Shown: positions 16,111-25,214 of the stretch, one piece after another
Layout: every line of letters starts with the position of its first letter
Position numbering within the stretch: position 1 is the stretch's first letter
Assembly (NCBI GenBank): GCA_002772745.1
Contig: PFDV01000005.1
Coordinates: 350,048-414,047, forward strand
Origin: Candidatus Peregrinibacteria bacterium CG10_big_fil_rev_8_21_14_0_10_55_24
Lineage (GTDB): Bacteria > Patescibacteriota > Gracilibacteria > Peribacterales > Peribacteraceae
Direction of reading: 5' to 3'
DNA length: 64,000 bases
Notes under the pieces: generated by a model
What the model saw: only the letters and a program-made list of their open reading frames with translations
The model's database searches: none
Told to the model about the DNA's origin: nothing
Translations under genes and position numbers: made by a program

Positions 16111-16944
16111 TTACTTTGGGCCAGTTTTTTTCCAGAAGATAAAGGAAAGTGTATCTGAAAAGATCTTAAATATGAGATTAACAATAATTAACCAGGAAAC
16201 GGATACGATGATGTAATATTGAATAAGCACACCTCGTTCCTCGAGAGTGTATTCCATTGTGAATCGATATTCACTCTTCAATATAGTTTTACTTCGATAG
16301 GATCTCCCGTATTTTTTGAAATCTTCAAGTACCATTTGTGAGTTGAAACGATAATCTGGATGTATGTAAAAGGAGACCAATCTTTTTTCCTTGGTCTTAC
16401 CTATCTCATCTGGACTAAAACACCGTTTGCTATTCGGAATTAGCCGTGCGCTGGTACCATCTTTCTTGTATATCTCAAATGTGAGGAAATCAGAAGCTAC
16501 AACCCTTTTTATCGAGACTATTTTACTGGGGAGGTAGTAGTTCGTGTTTGAGAAACATATCTGTCTCTTCCCCAAAGCTCCTGCAAGACTATCGAGGTAG
16601 TCTGTAAAGATTTCAGGCGATTTGTTGGCAAGCTGACCAATAAAATCGATTATGCGAGACGGGGTAGAACGTAGTTTCGGTTGGAGAGAAAGCAACTCGT
16701 TGGACAAATGGGTTGGCAGAGTGATGGTATTCTCTTTTGTCTTTCTGGGGTCTTCGCCAACGAAGCCAATAAATATCGCATTTTCATCCTTTTCTCTGAG
16801 TTCCTTGGTTATCTTAATCGGGGGTCCTCTTCGCAAATCTTTGTGTCCAAGCACGCCAAAATCCCGATGCGCAAGAATCAAAATGATGATTGGTATCCAA
16901 AGTATGAGGGCTAGCCGAAAAACGAGGCTCAGGTATTTTCGCAT
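16111..16944 (-). CDS. hypothetical two-helix membrane protein, AT-rich
   Basis: This 277-residue protein has an N-terminal transmembrane helix (LALILWIPIIILILA) and a second near the C-terminus (YYIIVSVSWLIIVNLIFKIF), with a soluble region of about 200 residues between them. No family is recognised. Base composition is clearly more AT-rich than its neighbours, with many AAA, ATA and TTT codons, which suggests recent acquisition. Its start overlaps the 3' end of tyrS by 16 bases on the same strand, so expression may depend on tyrS transcription. Confidence 0.65.
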   Translation of the reverse strand: MRKYLSLVFRLALILWIPIIILILAHRDFGVLGHKDLRRGPPIKITKELREKDENAIFIGFVGEDPRKTKENTITLPTHLSNELLSLQPKLRSTPSRIIDFIGQLANKSPEIFTDYLDSLAGALGKRQICFSNTNYYLPSKIVSIKRVVASDFLTFEIYKKDGTSARLIPNSKRCFSPDEIGKTKEKRLVSFYIHPDYRFNSQMVLEDFKKYGRSYRSKTILKSEYRFTMEYTLEERGVLIQYYIIVSVSWLIIVNLIFKIFSDTLSFIFWKKTGPK

Positions 16945-18236
16945 ATAATTCTCAGGAACTTCCTCTTCCCCACGGTCACCACGCCCTCCTCTGCCGGGGC
17001 CTCCAGAGATTGAACAACTTTATTGTTCAACTTGATGCCGCCCTGCTCTATGAGCCGCCGCCCTTCGGACTTGGAGGCGATGAGCTTTTCCTTGAGGAGC
17101 ACGTCGAGGAGCACCATCCCCTTCTTCCCCTTCACCTCGGGCATATCCTCAGGGAGACCGCCTTCCTTGAAGACCGAATCGAACTCCTCTGCCGCACTCT
17201 TCGCCGCCTTCTCTCCGTGGTAGAGTGCCACGATTTCGCGTGCCAGTCGTGCCTTGGCGTCACGGGGTTTCCCTTTGAGGATCTCCTTCGCCTCCTCCAT
17301 GGGTACGTCCGTACAACACTCGAAGTACGTGGGCATGAGTTCGTCCTTCACTCTCATCACCTTGCCGTACATGTCGTTGGGTTCGTCATCCAGGTAGATG
17401 CAATTGTTGTACGTCTTACTCATCTTGCGCCCATCAATACCCTCGATCAGTTTTGTCGTCAGTACCGCTTTCTCCCGCTTCCCAAACGCTTTTTGTAACT
17501 TCCTTCCGCAGAGCATGTTGAACATCTGGTCGTTTCCTCCGATCTCAAAATCCACGTCGAGTACCACCGAGTCGTATCCCTGCATCAAAGGGTAGAGGAA
17601 CTCATTGGGGCTCACAGGCTCTTCTTCAATGAGATTCGATGCCGTCAAGTCAAAGGTTTTCTTACATGCGGGGCAGGCTGTGGTTGCACCACTCTTCTTG
17701 AGTTCTTCAAAGGCTACGTCGGTGGATCGCGCCACGGGGAAGACAACCTGGCAATGAGGGCAGGTGGTTTTGTAAGACATGCGCATGCGGAACATGTCTC
17801 GTTGCAGCATTTGCTGTACGGTGAAGTGTTGTGCGAGACCCATGATTTCTGCGAAACTCATCTTCTCCAGCCATTCATGGTTGTACCGGATTTCTACGCC
17901 CTTGAGGTCGAGTACTTTGGCAGCCTGCTTCTGGTAGGTTTTGAAGTTTTGCTCAACGTCCTTTTTGGTGAGCGCCTTACGCATGAGATCCTGGCCTGTG
18001 GGATCCCCGATCATGGCTGTGAAGCTTCCGATGAGCAAGATAACTTCATGCCCCGCATCCTTAAATTGTTTCAGCTTGCGTAAAGGGACCGCATGACCGA
18101 TGTGTAATTTGTTCCCTGTGGGATCAATACCAAAGTACAAGCGGAGTTTTTTCCCGCTCCTGAGTTTTTCCTCCGCAAGTTTGCGGGGAATGACATCGGA
18201 AACTGCGCGGATGAGGAGATCAGAGGGTGTAGCCAT
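16929..18236 (-). CDS. tyrS: tyrosyl-tRNA synthetase with inserted zinc ribbon
   Basis: This 435-residue class I enzyme charges tRNA-Tyr. The HIGH motif is HIGH at residues 45-48, the KMSKS motif is KMSKT at 271-275, and a C-terminal S4 RNA-binding domain (KLIASKSEGRRLIEQGGIKL) is present. Between MLQRDMFRMRM and the NEFLYPLMQGYDSV block there is an extra segment of about 50 residues with two CxxC pairs (Cys159/162 and 188/191), reading as a zinc ribbon. I do not know this insertion from well-studied bacterial TyrRS. The ATG at 18236 starts the conserved N-terminus; an open extension to 18542 is not conserved. Confidence 0.95.
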   Translation of the reverse strand: MATPSDLLIRAVSDVIPRKLAEEKLRSGKKLRLYFGIDPTGNKLHIGHAVPLRKLKQFKDAGHEVILLIGSFTAMIGDPTGQDLMRKALTKKDVEQNFKTYQKQAAKVLDLKGVEIRYNHEWLEKMSFAEIMGLAQHFTVQQMLQRDMFRMRMSYKTTCPHCQVVFPVARSTDVAFEELKKSGATTACPACKKTFDLTASNLIEEEPVSPNEFLYPLMQGYDSVVLDVDFEIGGNDQMFNMLCGRKLQKAFGKREKAVLTTKLIEGIDGRKMSKTYNNCIYLDDEPNDMYGKVMRVKDELMPTYFECCTDVPMEEAKEILKGKPRDAKARLAREIVALYHGEKAAKSAAEEFDSVFKEGGLPEDMPEVKGKKGMVLLDVLLKEKLIASKSEGRRLIEQGGIKLNNKVVQSLEAPAEEGVVTVGKRKFLRIICENT

Positions 18237-18302
18237 TGGGAGGAAGGATAGCAGTGGTTGAGGGCACGTTGGAAGCGGGAATGCATGTGCTATGCTCTGG
18301 AT

Positions 18303-18500
18303 ATGACAGAGTACAAGCCACCGTGTTCTCTCCTTGAACAACTCCCCCATCCCCCTGCAGCAAGGGAGGAGCCTCGTGAGGTACCGACGAGTTTGCCGCT
18401 CCCTGGCCATGCCACGCGTGAGGGATGTGAGCGTCTCCTTAGAGAACCACGAAATACGCCGCCAAATCTCCTGGCGCAGCTGAGGATGCTGCGTTCGTAA
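18303..18500 (+). CDS. hypothetical small protein
   Basis: This 65-residue ORF lies between divergent tyrS and the downstream pseudouridine synthase. It starts MTEYKPPCSLLEQL and is rich in Pro, Glu and Arg, with no membrane helix and no recognised family. A spurious ORF is possible. It is listed because the gap is otherwise empty. Confidence 0.3.
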   Translation: MTEYKPPCSLLEQLPHPPAAREEPREVPTSLPLPGHATREGCERLLREPRNTPPNLLAQLRMLRS

Positions 18501-18549
18501 TGAAGCGGTTCTCTGTGCATCTTTCCCTGCAACAAGGCACACTATCCCC

Positions 18550-19482
18550 GTGTTTACCGTCCGTGGTCCAGAGCGGCTTGATGCTTTCCTTGCTGCTCAG
18601 CAGTCGATCATCAGCCGTGCCGTTGCCCAGAGGCTCATTCGCACTGCGTGTGTAACGGTAAATGGGGTCGTGGTGACCAAGAGGGCGCTCATGCTCAAGC
18701 CGGGGGATATCGTTTGCGTTACGCAGACTGAGGAAGCTCCTCTACGGGAGGACATTGTGCCCACGGATTTGAAGCTCCCCGTTCTCTACGAGGATGCCGC
18801 ATGCCTGGTGCTCGATAAACCCGCGGGCTTGGCCGTGCATCCGGCGCCCAGTATACCTCCTACGGAGCGCACGCTGCTCCATGGGATTGCCTTTCTCTTT
18901 TCTCAGCGCTCGATTCCCTTTGCTCCCGATGCGGTCCTTGTGCACCGCCTGGATCGCGAGACCACGGGATGCATCCTCGTGGCCAAGACCAAGGAGGCGC
19001 ACCACGCGCTCCAGAAACAATTCGAGGAACGCAGCGTCAAGAAGACGTACGTCGCACTCGTTGCCGGCGTCCCTAATCCTCCTTCGGCGCTCATTGACGC
19101 TCCTGTGGGCAGGAATCTCCTGGAGCGTGTGAAGATGTCCATCCTGCGCACGAGCACGAGCCGCGAAGCGCGCACCGCCTACCGCACGCTCTCCTCATCG
19201 CGCGACTGCGCCCTGCTTGCGTGCGACCTCTTTACGGGGCGCACACACCAGATTCGTGTGCACCTCTCCGCCATCGGGCATCCGATTCTGGGCGACCCCA
19301 CCTATGCAAGTGTAGGAAGTGAGCGCTTGAGTACGGACCTTCACGTCGTATCGCTCTGTCTGCATGCGCGGGAACTTACGTTCACGTCGCCGGTGGGTGA
19401 CGTTCGACACACAATCATTGCTCCCCTGCCCGAAGCGCTCACCAAAGCGATGAGAACGGCAGGAGTACAGATGAGCGTATGA
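18550..19482 (+). CDS. RluA/RluD-family pseudouridine synthase
   Basis: This 310-residue enzyme converts uridine to pseudouridine in rRNA or tRNA. It has an N-terminal S4-like domain (RLDAFLAAQQ to LKPGDIVCV) and a catalytic domain with HRLDRETTGCILVAKT, where the Asp is the nucleophile. The downstream blocks KTYVALVAG and FTGRTHQIRVHLSAIGHPI are typical of RluA-type enzymes. Target specificity (RluC, RluD or another) cannot be decided. It is convergent with the FecR-domain gene. Confidence 0.92.
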   Translation: MFTVRGPERLDAFLAAQQSIISRAVAQRLIRTACVTVNGVVVTKRALMLKPGDIVCVTQTEEAPLREDIVPTDLKLPVLYEDAACLVLDKPAGLAVHPAPSIPPTERTLLHGIAFLFSQRSIPFAPDAVLVHRLDRETTGCILVAKTKEAHHALQKQFEERSVKKTYVALVAGVPNPPSALIDAPVGRNLLERVKMSILRTSTSREARTAYRTLSSSRDCALLACDLFTGRTHQIRVHLSAIGHPILGDPTYASVGSERLSTDLHVVSLCLHARELTFTSPVGDVRHTIIAPLPEALTKAMRTAGVQMSV

Positions 19483-19486
19483 ATCT

Positions 19487-21241
19487 CTAATTCTCGCGTG
19501 GGTCGAATCGTACGGTGTACTCGACCTCATCGAGAATCATCAGATCGTCGTCGCGGGCGGTAATGCGGTAGACGTTCGCCCCGCGCTGGAGTGTCCCCAG
19601 CTTCGTATCGGCAATGTAATTGAAGAATGTCTTTCCCTCTTCGTAGAGGCGCAACTGGTAATCATTCACCCACAGACTTGCCGTACGTTCCGACGTTGTC
19701 CCTTCAATCAGGAACGATGTTCCGGTTGCCGTGTGGAACGTTCCGGGTGTCGGTCCGGTAACCTGCAAGCTGCCGGGGAGCAGGGGGATGTTATCAGGGA
19801 GTGTGAGAGGAGCTGCGGGTTCTTCCTCCTCTAGAGATTGTTCCTCCCCTTCTTGCACGGGTTCTTCGGGAACTTGTTCGATAATGCCTTCGGGCCCCTC
19901 TCCGTAGAGGATCGTGACGGTTTTGGGCTCACTCTTCATGCCGTTCTTCCCGATAGCAACGACGGTATAGACGTTCTCTCCGGAGTGGTAGTTATCCAGC
20001 TTCGTGCTCGCCAGGTAGCTCCAGGTTTCGTCTCCCGGCTGGAAGAGCTGCAGACGGTAGTCGTTGACGATGATGCCGATGGTTTCTGCCGGGGCCGTTC
20101 CCGTGATTTCCACAGTGTCGCGCAGCGTCTGATACGTTGCACCCGCAGGAGCGGGCGCGGTGATCACCGGAGGATCAGGTTGCTTACGATCGCGCTCTAC
20201 GGTGCGGCGCACATCCTGGAGTACGGAGCCGTCACTATCCAATACTTCCACCAAAACCGTTGCCTCATCTGCATCCGGCAGGCTCAGCTCATGGGTGAAG
20301 GCACGTGTAGTTGGATTGAAGGAAACGCTGTATCCGTTGATTCGTAAACCCGCAACGCTCTCGCCGACGCTACCGGCCACATGCACGGTGCTCCCCGCAA
20401 TCAGTGCACCCGATTTTGGCTCGTTCACTGTGAGGAGTTCCCCATCTTCCATGGGCGTATCTCCCTGTCCCTCTTCGGATTGCTCTTCTCCATGTTGCCT
20501 GCGCGCGTAGGCCTCGCGGCTCTCCTCAATGAACACGGAACGCACGGCGGTGGGATCCAATGCCGAACGATATGCGTAAGGGTCTCCTTCGATCACTGTG
20601 CCGGGCGCTGCGAATTGCTGACCTTCGCCGATGAAGATCTCCCCATCGTTCCCCGTAAGGTGCAGACGTATGCCCAGACCATCTGCGGCAAAGACCGACA
20701 ACGCAGATGTCCCCACGACAGCTTCCGTTTGCGGGGGGATTTCCAGCGTGTAGTGATTCGTGCGGATCTCGCGCAGGATGGTTCCCGAAAAGGCTTCTGC
20801 CGTTGGTGTTGCGATCCAGAGCGATCCCTGTTCAAGTTCCAATGCAATGTGCGACTGCTTCTCCCCCTGGGCATTCTCGATGATCGTGGCGTTGGTTTGC
20901 TCATTGAGTCGCACTGCGGTGCCGTCGAAGAATGTCAGCAGAGCATAGCCCATGCCACTGCTCGAAACGCGATCGCCCGCATAGAGCTTAATGGCGTCCT
21001 CAGCGCGCCGAAATTCTTCGCCTTCTATGGAAACGCTGATGGTTCCTCGGTTCTCCAGAGTGAGCAGAACGGCACTCTGTTGCAAAGAATTCCCTATGCC
21101 AAAGAACTGAAGCACGCGTGAGCCCACCACGTAGAGCACCACACCTGTAATGAGGAGCAGGATAATCGGGCGCAGGTACGGTACGTTCCTGTGCTCAGGG
21201 GCCAGTGCATAAGAGCCGCGGCGATGACGTCGGTTGAGCAC
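19487..21241 (-). CDS. membrane-anchored FecR-domain protein with Ig-like repeats
   Basis: This protein of about 584 residues has an N-terminal helix (LRPIILLLITGVVLYVV) and a FecR-type domain, recognisable from AGDRVSSSGMGYALLTF and DGTAVRLNEQTNATI. Three Ig-like or glucodextranase-B-like repeats follow, of the form VNDYxLxL...YxAxTKLxxxxxGxNVY. A Pro/Glu-rich linker separates the last repeats. Such architectures are extracytoplasmic and may bind envelope polymers, but no enzyme motif is present. The start is uncertain: GTG at 21241 is taken as best, and the frame is open to 21370. It lies downstream of the PilB/GspE-like ATPase gene on the same strand. Confidence 0.7.
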   Translation of the reverse strand: MLNRRHRRGSYALAPEHRNVPYLRPIILLLITGVVLYVVGSRVLQFFGIGNSLQQSAVLLTLENRGTISVSIEGEEFRRAEDAIKLYAGDRVSSSGMGYALLTFFDGTAVRLNEQTNATIIENAQGEKQSHIALELEQGSLWIATPTAEAFSGTILREIRTNHYTLEIPPQTEAVVGTSALSVFAADGLGIRLHLTGNDGEIFIGEGQQFAAPGTVIEGDPYAYRSALDPTAVRSVFIEESREAYARRQHGEEQSEEGQGDTPMEDGELLTVNEPKSGALIAGSTVHVAGSVGESVAGLRINGYSVSFNPTTRAFTHELSLPDADEATVLVEVLDSDGSVLQDVRRTVERDRKQPDPPVITAPAPAGATYQTLRDTVEITGTAPAETIGIIVNDYRLQLFQPGDETWSYLASTKLDNYHSGENVYTVVAIGKNGMKSEPKTVTILYGEGPEGIIEQVPEEPVQEGEEQSLEEEEPAAPLTLPDNIPLLPGSLQVTGPTPGTFHTATGTSFLIEGTTSERTASLWVNDYQLRLYEEGKTFFNYIADTKLGTLQRGANVYRITARDDDLMILDEVEYTVRFDPREN

Positions 21242-21444
21242 GGTTGGGGTGGGGCCAAGGGGACTAGTGTACGGGTGGTCGTTTCTCGGTTGCAAGTGGC
21301 AATGGCTCTGGATTCGATGGGGGAAGGTATGGGAGGTGCAGGAGGTGCGGAACGTGCAGCAGACATACAAAGAAAGCCTTGCTTTCTGTTCCGCGGAACC
21401 ATGCGCGTTTTTTTACCTCCCGCACCTTCAGCACATGCCGCTGC

Positions 21445-22548
21445 TCACACGCTTACGCGCAGCACCTCAGTCTGTGTGGTTATTTTTTGTTCGGTGAATT
21501 GTTCCCCCCAACTGCGCATCGTGCGGTAGCCCTCCTGCTTTGCCGCATTCTCGATGGTTTGGGCGGTCTCGTTGAGGAGGATCAGCTCGCGGATCTTGGG
21601 GGTGATCACCAGGAGCTCAGGGAGTGCCACCTGCCCCGCGTAGGTATCGTGGTCCAGAGGATCGCAATCTGCTCCGTCTTTCTTACACGCATCACTCAGT
21701 GTACGCACTAAACGCTGTGCCAGAACCGCCCGAAGCGAGGGCGCGAACGTGTAGGGGCTCACCCCCATGGAGAGGAGACGGGGAATCGCCTCGACCGCCG
21801 AGTTCGTGTGCAGCGTAGAGAGCACCAGGTGACCCGTGAGTGCCGCGTCGATAGCGGTCTGGGCGGTCTCTAAGTCGCGGATTTCCCCGACGAGGATCAC
21901 GTCGGGGTCGTGGCGGAGGATGGAGCGCAATCCTGTGGCAAAGGTGTAGTCGTGATCATGATCAATCTGACTCTGTACGATACCGGAGAGCTCGTACTCA
22001 ATCGGGTTTTCCAGGGTGATGATATTGCGTTCCTTCCCCGTGATGGTTTGGAGAACTGAGTAGAGTGTGGTCGTTTTTCCCGAACCCGTGGGACCCGTGA
22101 CGAGGATGAGCCCATTGGGCAGCTGCACGAGACCGGCAAGCATCTCCTCAATCTCCTTGGGGAACCCCAGCTGCATCAGGGGCACGATACCTTTCTTGGG
22201 ATCCAAGAGACGCAGGGTGTAGGTCTCTCCAAAACGGCTGGGGATGGAAGCGACGCGGACATTTACCATGCGCCCGGGCATCTCAAACGTGTACTGGCCG
22301 TCCTGGGGGATCTCTGTGATGTTGAGCTTCAATTTGGCCTTAAACTTGATGCGACGCACGAGCTCGTCGTAGATGGGGCGCTTGAGGTGGGCGATCAGGC
22401 GCAGCACCCCATGGAGACGCACTTCCAGGCGAACGGACTCCTTTTCCGGAGAGAGGTGAATGTCCGAAATCCCCTTCTCTACGCTCATGCGCTCCAGGGT
22501 CTCCAGGAGTTCTTTGCCGCCCATGGCATCCCAGGCAGGTTCGGTCAT
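21445..22548 (-). CDS. GspE/PilB-type secretion ATPase
   Basis: This 367-residue protein is a short GspE/PilB/PilT superfamily ATPase that would power a type IV pilus or type II-like system at the inner membrane. Features are an N2-like domain (GISDIHLSPEKESVRLEVR), Walker A GPTGSGKTTT near residue 150, Asp-box LENPIEYEL, Walker B ILVGEIRDLETA and the His-box TGHLVLSTLHTN. It lacks the long N1 domain of full PilB. The C-terminal region has two Cys (DACKKDGADC), a reduced form of the zinc motif. Its start is only 31 bases from the divergent PBP gene. Confidence 0.9.
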   Translation of the reverse strand: MTEPAWDAMGGKELLETLERMSVEKGISDIHLSPEKESVRLEVRLHGVLRLIAHLKRPIYDELVRRIKFKAKLKLNITEIPQDGQYTFEMPGRMVNVRVASIPSRFGETYTLRLLDPKKGIVPLMQLGFPKEIEEMLAGLVQLPNGLILVTGPTGSGKTTTLYSVLQTITGKERNIITLENPIEYELSGIVQSQIDHDHDYTFATGLRSILRHDPDVILVGEIRDLETAQTAIDAALTGHLVLSTLHTNSAVEAIPRLLSMGVSPYTFAPSLRAVLAQRLVRTLSDACKKDGADCDPLDHDTYAGQVALPELLVITPKIRELILLNETAQTIENAAKQEGYRTMRSWGEQFTEQKITTQTEVLRVSV

Positions 22549-22579
22549 ATCGCTCTATTGTATCACATTTTTGGCTGTT

Positions 22580-25129
22580 ATGGTAAGCTCCCCACCCGTG
22601 GCTCGAACCCTCAGGCTTCCGTCCGAAACACAGCGGAGGCGGTCTCTCCTTCGGCGCATGGCCATTGTGCACGGATTCCTGCTCTTGTGCCTTTTGATCA
22701 TTTTGGCGCGTCTTTTGGAGCTCCAGGTGCTTCGTGGCGACGAGTACCACGAAATCGCACAGGCGCAGCATTACGGAGGAGTTGTTCTTCCTGCGAAACG
22801 TGGTGAAATCCTGTCGAGGAACAGCAAGACGAATGAGACGAGCATCCTCGCCACCAATACGACGCTCGATATGGTGTACGTCGATCCGCTCATTATCGAT
22901 GATCCCGTGCTCATTGCCGAAACGCTTTCGGATATCTTGGTCACCGATGCGGTACACGCCGTGTGTTCCGCAGGATCCGTTGATTGCCCCAGGGAACTCT
23001 ACAGCTACTACTCTGCCGCGTTCGATCCGCTCGAGAGAATTCAGCGTGTGGGTACGGGTATCCTTCTTGAGCCACAGCGATTGCGCATTAAGGATACAGA
23101 GAACACTCTGGTCGTTGTTCCAGATCTCACGGAGGTGCGTCGCCTGTTTGCGCGCACTATTGAGGAGCGGATTAAGGAGAAGAGAGTGACGTATGTTCCT
23201 CTGGTATATGGGGCCACAAAGCAGCAGATCAGCGCGATGAAGGACTTGGGCATTACTGGCATTGAGGTCGTGGAAGACCAGCGCCTCATCTATGCCAATC
23301 CCGAACGCATCGATCAACTGAGACTCTCAAGCATTGCCCGCGAGTTAAGTCCTCTGGTGGACATCGATGACGACGCGATTCGCAATCTGCTGCGTAGTCG
23401 TCCTCTGCGCTACGTTTCGGTCATGCGTCGTCTCTCTCCAGAAACATCCTCTGTCATTCGCGAGGCGAAGCTCAATTCTCTGCGCGAAACCCGCGTGCGT
23501 CGTCAGCAGGCGTCCTCGTACGAGGCCGCGCAGCAGATTCAGGATCCCCTTCGTTCCATTGCGCTGATCCCAGAGCACTGGCGGTTCTATCCCGATAGCA
23601 CGGTTGCCTCGCATGTCGTGGGATTTCTCAATACCAACCGAGAGGCACAGTACGGCATCGAACGCACCTTCGAACCTCAACTGAGAGGCCAGGAGGGTCT
23701 CATCAGCAGTTTGAGCGACCCCACGGGTGGACAGATTCTCACATCGGAGCAGACCATCGTTGATCCCAAGGATGGTGACACGATCATCCTGACGATCGAC
23801 CGCTTCGTGCAGAAGCATGCCGAGAGCATCATGCAGCAGGCCTTGGAAAAGTACGAGGCTGAGAGCGGACAGGCGATTATTATGGATCCCTTCACCGGTC
23901 GGATCATCGCCATGGTCAACGTTCCGCTCTTCGACAGTAATAACTACGGATCCGTGTACGAGAAAGAACCCATGTACCTCGACGAGCAGCAACGCCTTTC
24001 CATCGTCACGGAGGTCATCGATCCCGAAACAAATGCCGTGGTCCTCAAGGCGTACCTTGGCGATGTCTTTACACCCGAAGGTCGCGCGCTGTTGAGTGAT
24101 ATCAAGCAGCAGGAACTTGCTGCGCTGGAAGAGCTCTACGAACTCAAGGATGTCGCGCGGTTTTACCATTACCTGGGGGAGAATCAGCGTGAGGAGATCT
24201 TCCCGACGGATGACCAGTCGATCTGGCTGCGCTACATCAACCGCATCGGTGTGGGTGCGTACCTCAACCGCAACATTCAGTCGATCTACGAGCCTGGATC
24301 GGTTATGAAGCCTGTCACCATGGCCATCGCGATCGATCAGGGGGAGATCACTCCGTCGGATACGTATGATGACAAGGGACCGATCAAGGTGGACGAGTAC
24401 ACCATTAAGAACGCTCTCAATACGTACTACGGTACGGTGACCATGACGAACTGTCTGGAGTTCTCCATTAATACATGCATGACCAGCGTTTCTGAAAAAC
24501 TCGGTCGCAAGCTCTTTGAACGCATGATCCGGCAGTTCGGTTTCGGCCGCGTGACGGGTATCGAGCTTGAAGACGAGCAGCCGGGAGACATTCTCCCATG
24601 GAGGGAATGGAGCAATGCCCTGCTCGCCACCTCGGCGTACGGTCAGGGAATGTCCGCCACGCTGTTGCAGATGATCACGGCGTACACCCCGCTTGCCAAC
24701 GGTGGCAAGCTGATGAAACCCATTATCATCGACAGCATCATCAAGAGCGACGGAACCATTGAGCGCCGTCAGCCGCACGTCGTCGATCAGGTCATCACGC
24801 CCGAAACCTCCGCGACGATCACTGCCATGCTCACGAGCGCGGTCAACAATGGCTATGCAAAAGGAGCCAAAGTACCAGGGCACCGCATCGCCGGGAAAAC
24901 CGGAACGAGCCAGATTGCCGGCCCAGGCGGTAAGTACGAGGCGGGTACGGGCTCTACGATCGCCACGTTTGCGGGATACGCCCCCATCGAGTCACCGCGC
25001 TTCCTCATTCTGGTGAAGTTCGACCGTCCGCTCAGGGACGTCTACGGATCGCAGACCGCGGTGCCGGTATTCCGCGAGATCGCCGAGTTCCTCTTTAAGT
25101 ACTATGGCATTCCGCCGGATGAGGAGTGA
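22580..25129 (+). CDS. class B penicillin-binding protein (PBP2/FtsI-like)
   Basis: This 849-residue peptidoglycan transpeptidase has one N-terminal membrane helix (FLLLCLLIILARLLELQVL), a dimerisation/pedestal region and a transpeptidase domain. Active-site motifs are SVMK in YEPGSVMKP, SIN in EFSINTCM, and KTG in GKTGTSQIAG. It is longer than typical FtsI or PBP2. About 90 extra residues (from MYLDEQQRL through SIWLRYINRIG) separate MVNVPLFDSNNY from the SxxK motif. The ATG at 22580 is chosen, and a GTG at 22598 is possible. It may serve division or elongation; context does not decide. Confidence 0.92.
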   Translation: MVSSPPVARTLRLPSETQRRRSLLRRMAIVHGFLLLCLLIILARLLELQVLRGDEYHEIAQAQHYGGVVLPAKRGEILSRNSKTNETSILATNTTLDMVYVDPLIIDDPVLIAETLSDILVTDAVHAVCSAGSVDCPRELYSYYSAAFDPLERIQRVGTGILLEPQRLRIKDTENTLVVVPDLTEVRRLFARTIEERIKEKRVTYVPLVYGATKQQISAMKDLGITGIEVVEDQRLIYANPERIDQLRLSSIARELSPLVDIDDDAIRNLLRSRPLRYVSVMRRLSPETSSVIREAKLNSLRETRVRRQQASSYEAAQQIQDPLRSIALIPEHWRFYPDSTVASHVVGFLNTNREAQYGIERTFEPQLRGQEGLISSLSDPTGGQILTSEQTIVDPKDGDTIILTIDRFVQKHAESIMQQALEKYEAESGQAIIMDPFTGRIIAMVNVPLFDSNNYGSVYEKEPMYLDEQQRLSIVTEVIDPETNAVVLKAYLGDVFTPEGRALLSDIKQQELAALEELYELKDVARFYHYLGENQREEIFPTDDQSIWLRYINRIGVGAYLNRNIQSIYEPGSVMKPVTMAIAIDQGEITPSDTYDDKGPIKVDEYTIKNALNTYYGTVTMTNCLEFSINTCMTSVSEKLGRKLFERMIRQFGFGRVTGIELEDEQPGDILPWREWSNALLATSAYGQGMSATLLQMITAYTPLANGGKLMKPIIIDSIIKSDGTIERRQPHVVDQVITPETSATITAMLTSAVNNGYAKGAKVPGHRIAGKTGTSQIAGPGGKYEAGTGSTIATFAGYAPIESPRFLILVKFDRPLRDVYGSQTAVPVFREIAEFLFKYYGIPPDEE

Positions 25130-25144
25130 GGAATGCAGAACGTA

Positions 25145-25206
25145 GAATTATGAATGCAGAATTATGAATGATGAACGATGGTTCGGCCATTCTGCATTTA
25201 TAATTC
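25145..25206. terminator. long imperfect palindrome between convergent genes
   Basis: GAATTATGAATGCAGAAT (25145-25162) pairs with ATTCTGCATTTATAATTC (25189-25206) with one G-T wobble. It is placed between the PBP and glmS ends and could terminate both transcripts. Confidence 0.6.
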
Positions 25207-25214
25207 AGCATCCA

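Noticed and set aside
23345..24883. 512-codon minus-strand ORF
   Set aside because: It is antisense to the clear PBP transpeptidase domain.
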